Source: Huntiella abstrusa
Taxonomy: Eukaryota; Ascomycota; Sordariomycetes; Microascales; Ceratocystidaceae
Assembly (NCBI GenBank): GCA_025685495.1
Contig: JAJNMT010000019.1
Coordinates: forward strand, 1-64,000
Length of the DNA stretch: 64,000 bases
Direction of reading: 5' to 3'
Shown: positions 1-9,848 of the stretch, piece after piece
Layout of the letters: each line of letters starts with the position of its first letter
How positions within the stretch are numbered: the stretch's first letter is position 1
Translations under genes and position numbers: made by a program
Notes under the pieces: model-generated
What the model saw: the letters and a program-made list of their open reading frames with translations, nothing else
Databases searched by the model: none
What the model was told of the DNA's origin: nothing

Positions 1-104
1 CTGCGGAAAATACGGGGTCCCGTCTGCTCCCCCATAGTCAAGCCGCAGAGCGCTGGATTAGTAGTACGGTGGGTGACCACGTGCGAATACCCGGTGTTGT
101 ATGT
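1..104 (+). rRNA. 5S rRNA gene copy 1, 5' end cut by the window
   Basis: The sequence is the same as the two complete copies at 24775 and 51196, starting at 5S position 16 because the window begins there. It carries the box C-like stretch GGTGGGTGACCACGTGCGAA and ends in TTGTATGT followed by a T-rich run (a pol III stop). Isolated 5S genes transcribed singly are usual in filamentous ascomycetes. Its downstream neighbour is a HET-domain gene, as for copy 3. Confidence 0.93.
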
Positions 105-511
105 TCTTTTTTTTTGCCTTTCGTTATTCCTGTTGTGGAACTGTATGCATGTACACATGTAACAGATAACTTGGTTGTATTTGTTAATCAAGCAGGGTAT
201 CACATATCAATCATCTATATAAACATCGCGAACTAACAAGGCCCACTTATTGGTTGTCAGCCCCCGTACTGACGTCATCAAAGTCTGATATCTGTTCGGA
301 GAGCGATGGCAGTCACACACATTGATACCTGGATATATAGAGGGAATGTAATCATTGATCGCACAAGAAACACCCACCTAAATGGAAATATTTAACTCTT
401 ACATTGTAGTATTATACCTATGCATGTATCTCTGAAGAGATTAAATGCTGTCCTGTACTAGAACATGAGCATGCGAGTGACATATCGTCAGATCGTACCC
501 TGCCTGAAGGT

Positions 512-720
512 CTCAGTTAGGGTTAGTGATAAGTAAGGATTCGGGTTGGGCAAGAGATGCAGCAACCGACTATGGTAGCAGATATCACTGAAACCAATAA
601 CTAAAAGCCAAAGGATCTATCTTTTTGACGCAGTGGTAGTGGCATGCTCCCAAAACGCTAGCAATCTATCGGGGCGTCGAGATGTCTTGCATCACCAAGT
701 CACGTGACCGATCATTACAT
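512..720 (+). repeat. Dispersed repeat family A, copy A1
   Basis: This copy aligns by eye with segments at 885-1010, 36510-36650 and 44855-45085. Shared landmarks in order are GGTTAGGG, AGCAGAT, ACCAATAAC, AAAGGATCTATCTTTTT, CGCAGTGGTA and GCATGC, ending near a TCACGTGA octamer at 700-707. It has no coding potential. It looks like a MITE- or SINE-sized non-autonomous element or a relic of one; termini are not resolved. Confidence 0.6.
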
Positions 721-884
721 GGGATTCTCCGTTATGGGACACAGGGATCATGTTGCTAAGCTGTTACCCCGCTATCGCGGAGGAGGGGAGGATACAATCT
801 CCCTCTTTCTTGTAGATATAACTGAACAACAACAAATACAACTATCTTGACCCTTTCTCCATACTATGATATTCACAGTGACAA

Positions 885-1010
885 CCACACTTTAGCATGC
901 AACCTTATAGTCGCTGATACAGCTACAACCAATCACAAAGACCAACGGATCTATCTTTTCCGGCGCACTGGTACTGGCATACCCCCAAAGCGCTAGCACA
1001 TATTGATGTG
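885..1010 (+). repeat. Dispersed repeat family A, copy A2
   Basis: Second copy only about 200 bp after A1, same orientation. Landmarks are GCATGCAACCTTATAG, ACAACCAATCAC, GGATCTATCTTTT, CGCACTGGTACT and the GCGCTAGCAC end. The close head-to-tail pair A1-A2 may be a duplicated element. Confidence 0.6.
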
Positions 1011-1647
1011 TGTGGGGTGTGACATCCTTTCGATTTGATTTGTTGGCGAGCACGGGTTCTAAATGTCCTTGACTTATCCCGTAAAAGTCGCGATATGCTC
1101 TGATGATAGTGCCGGGCAAAGGGGAAACATCGCCATACCATTTCACTCAAAATATGGATTATTTTGGTTGCTGCTTCTGGTTTTCCTTATAAGTGGAGGG
1201 CTTTGTTCCCGTCGTATACATAGACTCCCTCGCTTTAGAACGAAACAGTGGGCTTATAACCAGCGAGTGTTAGATCTCCAATACATCGGCTGACACTTTG
1301 GTTTTATGGTGGCGAGTCTCTAGTAAATTCGTCGAGCAGGCATGATGAGAAGGATTATCGGGTGCATATATATTGGTTGTGTCATATCATGCACGCATGT
1401 ACATATGTTGATCAATTACTTGCTGCAGATTTTTGTTTTGCCTGACAAGTCCGTATGCATGGATGCGTGTATGTACCAATCGGGGGATTTGGCGCCCCAG
1501 GACACGCGATCACGTGAGAGGCCTAGATTCAGGCTCATTTCAGACCGAATCTGTGTAAATATGTACATGATTGAAGAGAGTTCGAGATACCCAACTCAGC
1601 GATTCCTAAGCTCGAGGCATCTTTTACATCATTGAACCCAGACCGCA

Positions 1648-4310
1648 ATGTTTGAAGTCATTGTATTACGGGATGAATCCCGAGACTCTTTTGGGGTCTT
1701 ATCCTTCAACGATATTGAACAGGTGAGAATGTGCACATGCTGGGTGTGCAATGAATGCCACAAGAAATCACATGCTGACTGACCTAGCGGTCCGACGGAA
1801 TTGTTCACAGCAAGATTGAAGGCGATTCAAGAGAATCATGTGCAGAATACAATCGCCGAGTGATTGAGGGGTTGTCCATCAATCGTAGTTGGTGTGCGTA
1901 TTGTGCTAAAATGATTATTTCTCGAATGGCTGTCAAAGATTGTGCCGGATGTATCATGAGACAGAAGAAAAAGGCCAACAGCAGTCGTGCTCGTAAGCAT
2001 CGCCTTGTCAAGCCAAGGTGGTGGTCATTCGAAGACATGAGAATCCAACGCATACTCAACGGCCCAACTACGTTTGGCCGGGATGGTCTTTCTCCGTGGC
2101 CAATAATTGTTCAGAACGACGGTGGTGATATGCCAAAAAGAGTCGGGTTTTCTCCGAATTGCCCGATATGCCGTGGTTTGGCAAACCAAATATTATCGAG
2201 AATTCATAAAGACGGCGCCAACAAAGTAAGATTACTACGTGTCAACACGGTCAGGCGCACACGCTGGAGGAGCTATGTCGACGGATGTACAAATTCGTTG
2301 CTCATCCGGGTTGAAGTTGAATGGACGAGGCACAAGGGATGGCGGAGATCGAGGGCGGCTCTGTCTGCGAACACTTCAGTTGAATTGAGGCTATTACCAA
2401 TGGTCGACATCAATGGACCAGACTTGGTACCTCATAGTCTCAATCGTTGCAACGAACTGCTCCTGAGACAACAGATACATGCTCAATTTGAGAAGTACCC
2501 CGAAGTTAATCTCGAGCCAACGGCAGGTGAGTAGCTTTTACGAACTAGGACCAACCAAGTCTAACCGAAGATTATAGAATACCCGTCATCGTTTCGTCTA
2601 ATTGATGTCAATCAGAGATGCGTTGTTACGATCGGAAACAGACATGTCCGGTACTCCGCCATTAGTTACAGGTGGGATCCTGAGGACAACAATATGCTCA
2701 CCAAAGCGACCATGTCTGAGTTTGCACAGTCTGGGTCTTTATCCCTAAAGACAATGTCCAAAACGCTGTACGACTGTATGACAATGGCTCAGCTGCTGGG
2801 GATCTCATACATTTGGATTGACCGATATTGCATCACGCAGGGTGATAGTAAAGAAAAGGCTGAGCAGATTCATGCCATGGGAGATATTTACGCCAACTCA
2901 TACTTGACGATGATATGCGCTTTAACCAAGGATATACACTCTGGACTCCCTGGTTACACACGAGACTTTGATGGAGAGCTGGAATTGCCAAGTAACGCAT
3001 GTTGGGGTACCTCCAGCGGCACTCCATACGTGCCGCGCTACAATTCAGCATGGAAAACGCGAGGATGGACCATGCAAGAGGAATACCTTTCTCCTCGTCG
3101 ACTCTACTTCACTGATTCGTCTATTCTCTGGCATATAAACTGTCCAATGATGTCATACCATCATGCGGACTTTTCTGTGGAGCCAAAGTGTCGTCCCGAG
3201 TGTGCAACAGTAAAATCCAGGCCAATCCATGAGCTGATAGTAGAATACTCGGAACGTGAGCTTTCGTTTTCTAGTGACAGAATCGACGCAATTGTTGGTC
3301 TTTTGAAAACTCGAGGTGTCGAACACGTGTTCGGAATTCCCACTCGCAATATGCAACGCGGTCTTTGCTGGTATAGATATTGGCACAACCAGAAGCCTGC
3401 ACTATCAGATGATACGTTCCCTACTTGGTCTTGGGCTCATCTGTTTTTAGAAATAATCTATCCACGGGGTAGCACCATGAATGAGTGGTTGAAGTGCCCG
3501 GTATTGCATCCAATGACATCACCACAAAAGCGAATCCATTTAGCGCGACGAATGGGATTTCCTATTGCCGACATATGTAAACTTTCGACTAGCCAACTTC
3601 TTATCCGAGCGAGAATTCGGTCAATCCGATCTAATGATAGGATCATGTATGACGCCACCACATCGACCAACAACCGCTCCAAGATCTTTGCATTTCAACT
3701 AGCGCGATGGACTGGTTATTCACGTAAAACATTTATGTATTCCATTGTGATTAAGCCCTTTATTCCTGTCGATGAGGTCATCAGTGGTAGCGCCATCCAC
3801 GCTCACCGTGTAGGCTGTTTGGAAACGCCATTTAAAAGCGCCTACTATCTAGATCAACTTCCTAAGATCCGTCCAATGGCCATCCAGACGCTGACGAGAT
3901 TAAAACGACAACGTATCGATAGATTCCCAGTTGAACGGAAATCTTGGACCAAGTTGACCTGGCGCTTGACACTTCAACGTTCTCCAACCTCCTTTCAGCA
4001 TCAACAATCCATCTCTCCAAAGAACACTGGCAACATGGATACAACAGTAGCGCAAGTACTACCAGCGGAATCTCCACAGAAACATTGGTTTTCCAAGCGT
4101 ATGTATCGTCGTTTTATCATAAATTCACTCTCCCCGGGTCAGGTGGCATCCGCAGGTACAGTGACACCGGAACGTCGACCCGAGCGTAAGGTGGCTAGTC
4201 GAAGCATCAACCGCGGTGTAACGCACAATCGAAGACCAGTACGTCGGCCCTTCTTTGGTCATAGCCCCATGAAAGACTACAGATCATACCGAACTCTCAT
4301 TTTACATTGA
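1648..4310 (+). CDS. HET-domain protein 1 (heterokaryon-incompatibility type), 3 exons
   Basis: Proposed exons are 1648-1722, 1788-2526 and 2578-4310 (848 aa). Introns are 65 and 51 nt with GTGAGA/GTGAGT donors, CTGAC/CTAAC branch points and TAG acceptors, and both are at the same phase as in paralogue 2 at 51614. The HET core spans roughly residues 296-450: RYSAISYRWD, then YIWIDRYCITQGD with a following IYANSYLTMICA, then RGWTMQEEYLSPRRLYFT. A later WSWAHL matches the usual HET tail. HET proteins act in cytoplasmic non-self recognition that triggers cell death; that role here is inferred from family membership. Before the core there is an unusual N-terminal region with C61-x2-C64-x12-C77-x2-C80 and a later NCPIC, possibly metal binding. 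The ATG choice rests on conservation of exon 1 length (25 codons) in both copies. Confidence 0.88.
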
Positions 4311-4964
4311 GGTTTATTTGTATGGGAGGGGACATTGGGGACTTTAGCCAAGTAAATATATCAAACCTTCGTACCACGAAACCCATTCCGTGAGCCCCGG
4401 AACCGACCAAGACCCTCAAGACTCGCTACCGAAGCTCTGATAATATAGATAAATAATGATTGCTTGGCTATAACTCTACCCCTTCAACAGTTGATCTGAA
4501 GGTGGGAGTGAGCTTATGTGGCTGTTTCGTGACATTATGACCAAGCTACTTTTATCCTAACATCCTTCACTCGGTATATGGGTCATGCGACAACTGCCTC
4601 ACGTTACAATTATAGTACCGATAGTCACAAAAGAGGACTTGGACCAAGGCGAAGCCAATTACGAGACGATTGTAGGGGTGGAAAAGAAAGAGCATGATGC
4701 AGAGTACTTGATAGCTCTTCTGCCCGCCAAATCGCATTACATCCCACTGATCCGAATCATGTGTCGCCTGTTTTGTGCAGAGTTGACGTCTGGCCCTTCA
4801 GGGCTGATCGTCTATTGGCAGTAGACTGAGCGCCTTACATGGTTAAGTGAGAAATGTGGGCGATTGATTAGTACGCTCCTCATCACCTGATCCGCTCGCG
4901 TAACAGCGCACCTAACACCGACCTCCTCTCGAGATCTCTCTCAATAAAGTCGAACACTCAGGTT

Positions 4965-5235
4965 GACGGCGGTGCTAGCATTGACTACGGACAGGGTGTT
5001 CGCACTCTAGCGGGAGTTTGTGTGAGGGGCTGTAGACTCATAATGAGGTGGATCAGTGTTGGGGGGGCTCGGAAGGCCCCTACGTGAGTTATTCATCTTC
5101 CTTGTGCCGTTTTGTCTTTGCGCTAGCAGTGACGGTCTTTGACCGTGGGGGTTTGTGGCCATGTTGGGATAATCCACACGGCTTACCAGCAGAATGGAGC
5201 TTGACGCCGTCTCTGTGGGGTACTGTCTAGCCTAA
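4965..5235 (+). repeat. Dispersed repeat family B, copy B1
   Basis: It aligns by eye with 45845-46120 in the same orientation: GGCGGTG..AGCATTGA, GGTGTTCG..CACTC.AGCGG, AGTTTGTG, a GTGGGGGT block, CAGCAGA.TGGA and CGTCTCTGTGG..T. Identity is moderate. Neither copy has a long shared reading frame, so it reads as non-coding or as an old element fragment. Confidence 0.55.
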
Positions 5236-6125
5236 TTACTTCGTTTGGATGCATTCGTCTCCGTATATATATTCAAGTCTAGACATGAACAGGGCCCGTA
5301 CCCGGGTGGCCTAGATGCTACCGCTCCATGATATCCCGGGTATGTCAAAGGTTTTCTTCCCTTAGAATTTCGTGGCTGCCTTTGCTATTACGCGGCGATC
5401 GACGTGATCATTAGTGGCCGTTACTTTTATGTCTATGGCGTGCCATCAACTAACTCACTAGACCAATTGCTATCCAAGGTTCGTTCCTCAGTCCCCCCAG
5501 CTCTAACTTATGGCATTATCAGATATCACGCTTGATCAAGGTACAAGTTCATGTTCGGAGTTCAGGTGCGTGTTGATCGCGCGTCTAGTGAACGTTGTGT
5601 TACAACAACTAGGGTTCTGTACCGGAAACCGTGTATGCAATACCATAGTTATAGTTATATCCGTACACCCCACATCTGACCCCCACAGCCGACCCCCACT
5701 ATCGTGACGGGAGGATCATTAGAGTTACTCCACAACCAACAACGTCAAAACCATTCCTTTGGAGCTGGTGATAATTACACCAGAAACTAGACAAATCCTT
5801 CACCTGTTAAACTATCGAACGGGTACGCGGCGATCTAAGTTGCCTTCGCTGAACTTTTAGCATGCGCTCATGAAAGGTCTCCAAACAACATGATCTCGTT
5901 TGACTATAACACATTACGACCTATCTTGTAGACGATCAAAGGTCGCCTGCCCAAATGTCAAGCCGACACCAATAGGCTCATTGACCGTTATTGGCATTGA
6001 TTAAAGTACTTCGTCCCCTGCCATAAATACACTTCCCATTATCCGATCGCTTAGTAAGCCAAGCCAAATCCACGGCAGGTACCATCGGTTATATAGTAAT
6101 TCATCACTTCCATTTTCAACAAACA

Positions 6126-6208
6126 GGTCTCCGTGGTGGAGCTGTTGGGAGCTAGCCTGGCTGTTAGAAGACAAAACTCTAGTCGGTTCGAATCCGGCCG
6201 CGGACCGA
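6126..6208 (+). other. tRNA-like sequence with pol III A and B boxes
   Basis: A perfect B box GGTTCGAATCC (about 6184-6194) lies some 50 bp after an A-box-like TGGTGGAGCTG. A T-arm (GTCGG-TTCGAAT-CCGGC) folds well, and GGTCTCC can pair with GCGGACC with one mismatch. I could not fold a proper D-stem or a 5-bp anticodon stem, so a working tRNA is unlikely. A tRNA pseudogene or the head of a tRNA-derived SINE fits better. Confidence 0.35.
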
Positions 6209-7252
6209 AAAGACCCTGCCCAACAAGGCCTGAAATCTCTTTTTATCATTTTTTGATTATTGCTCTAATTGAAGCCTTACCAGATGAAGAGGCTTTGTGG
6301 CTTTCCAGATACCTAAATTCCTCCTGTCTTAGCGAATTTTTGAATGGAAAGGCCGTTATGTCTTTCAACCCACTGTGTGAAAATACGGCAACCTGCGTCC
6401 CAGGACATCATGGGATGTTCCCAGTGGTATACAAGGACAACGAAATGCCAACGTTTGTGTACTATCGTGCGCATGAGAGGAGCTCCAGAAGAGCCCAGAA
6501 TCTATATGCAGTTGGCCGCTCCAGATCATTGGCATTCGGTGGACTAAATGAAATGGCTCAGAACACGGCGCGGTAGCTTGAGAAGTTCCTGGACTTTGAA
6601 AGGCACCACTGAGTTTATACGCTGGCTGTGTATGCTGATTTGCTGATATGTATACACTGAAATGAACCTGTTATGATTAGAAAGCTTGAATAATAGGGGC
6701 GACCTGGCCCTGAGCACCTGTCGGCGTTCACCTGATGAAGCTGCCCCTAAAAATGAGAAATGGTGTACTAAATAGTTGTATCTACAAAGAACAAGACCCA
6801 ACTGTCTTTCGGAGGTCTAGTACACAAGGTAACCATAGCCCTTCGACGAGGGTACCAAACCTTCTCTAGTGCCAGCCCACGTAACGTCTGGTACGACGAT
6901 TTAGGACTAGAGACATACATGTAATAATGAACGACATAAGTTTTAATTGAATTCAATTCACAGCGACCATCTTGAATCGCTAGCATCACAAACATTATCC
7001 CTTCCAAACATCTTTCATCGATATCGATAATATCAAGCCTTTTCCCGTCCAGAACAGAAGGCCCATCAAGCCCTCGGTATGATCCATTCTTCTTGCAATC
7101 AAACCCAGCAGCTGATCAGTACCACGAGTCTCCCCATCCACCGTCGATCCACCCCTTACAAAGCAATTGGCAGAACCCTCGGAACTACAACGAAGACCGG
7201 CTCAAATACCGTGTTTGCTTGAGCCGTCAACAGTCTACCCAAGCTTTATGGC

Positions 7253-7873
7253 TCACGAGCGGGCCCCCGTGTTTCCGTTGGATGTATTGGCTTGGGGTTG
7301 CGCACAATAATTGGCTCTCCAGCCGCAACGAAGGCAGGAGAACCTGGTAATCGGTGCGAGTGTGTCAGCGGTCACCCCGGCGTTGCCGGTGGAAGGAAGG
7401 GCCTGTTGTTCGTCGCGGGACTGCGCCCTGCAACCACACGACGGGCAATAAAATACGACGACTGGGTCCAGATTGCCGATGTTGGACTGTGTTTCGGCAG
7501 CTGCGTTTCCGCCGGCGGGAGCTTGGTTGTTGCTGGGGGGCTGTTGAGCGTAGCTAGCCGGTTGGATTTGGCTATTGTACTGGCCCTCGGGTAGGCGGGT
7601 AGCTCCGAACCGACCTGCACCTGCGAGGCCCACATCCACATAGGCCGGAAACCCGTCGTGGTGACTCCAGGGAGGGTAAGCGACGCCAAAAGGGCCAGCG
7701 TAGTGTCCAATCATGGGGTGGCAATGATTGCTTGACACCACACGACAGCCGGAATTATGGGTGGCGCTCGTGGACCGGCGTCTGGAGCGAGTGCATCTGT
7801 GACTAGCAGTAGTACGGCCAGGTGAGCAGTCATGATGTCCGCAAGAGCAGACAGAAACGGTGAACCAAGACAT
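7253..7873 (-). CDS. Zinc-ribbon-like protein A, 206 aa, lineage-specific family
   Basis: The frame starts at an ATG (7873-7871) and encodes an N-terminal cysteine patch SVCSCGHHDCS (C9, C11, C16), a Gly/Pro/Asn-rich middle, and two CxxC knuckles near the end, FYCPSCGCRAQ (C143, C146) and FSCLRCGWRA (C180, C183). The four spaced cysteines suggest a zinc ribbon; no catalytic motif is visible and I do not recognise the family. Paralogue D (43570-44235) matches along its length; B and C share the N-terminus. A 5' UTR intron is predicted (7893-7960: GTGAGT donor, TAG acceptor) and a TATA box at 8081-8090. Low-complexity linkers and lack of a signal peptide suggest an intracellular, perhaps nucleic-acid- or protein-binding, role; that is inference. 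Confidence 0.75.
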   Translation of the reverse strand: MSWFTVSVCSCGHHDCSPGRTTASHRCTRSRRRSTSATHNSGCRVVSSNHCHPMIGHYAGPFGVAYPPWSHHDGFPAYVDVGLAGAGRFGATRLPEGQYNSQIQPASYAQQPPSNNQAPAGGNAAAETQSNIGNLDPVVVFYCPSCGCRAQSRDEQQALPSTGNAGVTADTLAPITRFSCLRCGWRANYCAQPQANTSNGNTGARS

Positions 7874-7892
7874 GGTTAAGATTTGAAAGGTA

Positions 7893-8092
7893 CTATTGAA
7901 TCACAATCTGTATGTTATTAGTCTCACAATCACAAACGACATTGTTGATGTACTACTCACAAAATCCAATGGAAAATAGGCAGCTAGCTTCTAACTGATG
8001 AAAATTAGGCAGAGCAAGTCGTGGTTGATGGAGAAGAAGAAGAGAAAAAGGATGGAAGATGAACGCGACAGAAGGCAGCCTTTTATATCCAG
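7893..8092 (-). promoter_or_regulatory. TATA box, leader and 5' UTR intron of gene A
   Basis: Reading the minus strand, GGATATAAAAGGCTGCCTT is followed by a pyrimidine-rich TTCTTCTTCTTCTCC leader, the stretch CATCAACCACGACTTG, and a GTGAGT intron that ends in TAG 19 nt before the ATG. Gene D has the same TATAAAAGG-CTGCCTT-like core and order. Gene C shares the CATCAATCACGACTTG and TTTTCATCAG parts. The promoter and leader therefore duplicated with the genes. Confidence 0.6.
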
Positions 8093-9848
8093 ATTTTGAA
8101 CTATACGCAGGTTCCTACCTTCTCTGGATAAGTCAACCCATCTTTGTATTTTTGTGCCCTCACTGCCCTATAGTCCACAGGTTAGGGCTAACTTCTGAGT
8201 TCTTTCTCCTTTCAAATTATTCAACGGCCACATGAAATGTCATTGGGAAGTTACATGAGAAGAACAGGTACCTGTCACAGAGGCCTTGGGAAATGCAGAG
8301 CCGACCACATTTGGAGTACGTGGTCATATGTGTTCGACATTAAAGGTGCAACACTGGGACAACAAACTATATTGCTAACTAAAACAGATTAGTCAATTTC
8401 GTGACCGTGAAATACATGTTGATTCTCATGTGAATGTACAACCGACCTTATAGTGTTCTAGCTAAGGAGGAAGTTAAATGTCCGAAAATTGAATGCATGA
8501 CGTCACATGGATCCCTATGGTTTTTCTTTTCGTCAACCCTAACAAGCGACCTGTTACATCAGAGAAGCTTCGCCAACTTTGTCCGAATAAACCAAACAGC
8601 GGCCGTGTGATCAAATGGATGACTCCAAGACGTTTTGATAAGCCGGACACTCCATAGTTCGTTGGCCACAGGATAATTTGAGGACAGTTTCGCCCTACAG
8701 GCTACTATGACTACCTCAGTGTGGTATAGGCACGGACATACAGAAACCAGGAATTACCCAATTGGGAAGTGACCAAGAAAGTGTGTTGGTCATCGAGCTT
8801 TTATTGCCCCGGTGAAAAAGAAATCGGGGATGGATTTTGGGTGAACCGCTACCGTCATATATCTGTCATTACCTAATCAGTATAGTGAATAAGTGTCTGG
8901 TTTATGTGGAACCTAATGAGTAATTATTGGGCTTGATGGCATATGGGGGGTAGGCAGTTATGCTGACCATAACCGAAAAGTGACAGACCCTAATCTAACC
9001 CTTCCCAGGTGAGGATTGCCTAGACCTCTCCGTCGATATTAACAGACTAAATCAAAATCAAAATCTGCATCGATACTGGTTATGACACAGGCCAACAGCT
9101 TCCCAAAATAGCCGAAAAGACGCTAAAATACGTCGCCGTTGATGTGAACAGGGCCACAGTTGTCCGTTATCAGAAAGCTGAGACCAAAACCCTTTCACGA
9201 CAACCTCGAAATATTACCCACAACTGTCTGAGCCCCAACTGAGATATCTACCGTGGACTGTTGAGCAGGAAAGGCTACCCTCTCTGGCCCTCGTTGGCAA
9301 AAGTCTTGTTCTTGTGCTTGTTCTGCTTCCCGACCATATGTCCTCCATTTCAGCCACAGAGTAAGTCCTCAAATGCCATCAATAACTCGATCTGTTTGTT
9401 CACATTGACCATTCAACATCGATTGTTTTCTCATGCCATCTATCTCTCGACTGTTAGCCTTCATTGACGACAACGCCGGCGATTGCTTCATCTCGACAAT
9501 TAGTTTCGCTCTCGACTGCATTCGCCAATCCTCCATCATTTCACGGCTCGGTGACCTCATGCATGTGTTGTCCCCCTACTGTTGGGTTTGCGTGTTGTCA
9601 TTCGGGGTTATCGTCTCTCAGCAGTTGACTGTACTTCATATGGATGAGTAGGAAACCAAATCGATTGACTAAGACTATGTTCGGCATTCTATGAGCTCAA
9701 GTGTCAGTGGACTCCAGCTCAAGCCTTCATCAGAGCGCCGCTTAGCATAGCTTTGGCCGATATTCTGCGAGGGTTATCTTGATCTCTCTTTGAAAGCATA
9801 AACAAACAGAAAAATTAAGGAGTGTCTTATTAACGGCTACAAAGATAC
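7961..9848. other. Upstream flank of gene A, part of a segmental duplication
   Basis: Positions about 8690-9080 align with about 45230-45610 upstream of gene D, for example CCCAATT.GGAA.TGACCA.GAAAGTGTGTT and TGGATTGCCTAGA. A 72-aa ATG frame at 9433-9651 contains LLAFIDDNAGDCFIST and a hydrophobic stretch; it is unsupported by homology. Nothing else gene-like is seen. Confidence 0.5.
9433..9651 (+). CDS. Possible small membrane peptide, 72 aa
   Basis: An ATG-initiated frame contains acidic AFIDDNAGDC, a hydrophobic SPYCWVCVLSFGVIVSQQL segment that could cross a membrane, and ends at TAG. A GTAAGT site upstream (near 9361) and CTGTTAG inside the frame could also make this the last exon of a longer gene, but the phases I tried do not join. 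There is no family match. It may be chance. Confidence 0.2.
   Translation: MPSISRLLAFIDDNAGDCFISTISFALDCIRQSSIISRLGDLMHVLSPYCWVCVLSFGVIVSQQLTVLHMDE

Larger units (their letters stand above)
105..1647. other. Repeat-rich interval between 5S copy 1 and HET gene 1
   Basis: The equivalent interval after 5S copy 3 is only 300 bp (51315-51613). The last part here (about 1385-1647) aligns with it, including shared TGTACATATG-like runs and the stretch AGATACCCAACTCA. About 1.25 kb is therefore extra in this copy, and that extra part contains two copies of dispersed repeat family A. I see no convincing gene in it. Confidence 0.6.
4345..7252. other. Intergenic region with repeat B copy and tRNA-like sequence
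   Basis: After HET gene 1 the homology to the second HET copy fades near 4390. The interval holds dispersed repeat B (4965-5235) and a tRNA-like segment (6126-6208). An open frame at 6270-6576 (SRYLNSSCLSEFLNGKAV onward) overlaps no known family and could be a relic. The rest is AT-balanced sequence in which I see no gene. Confidence 0.5.

Noticed and set aside
7292..7594. Plus-strand frame rich in Gly/Val opposite gene A
   Set aside because: Complement of the Asn/Pro/Ala-rich coding strand of gene A.
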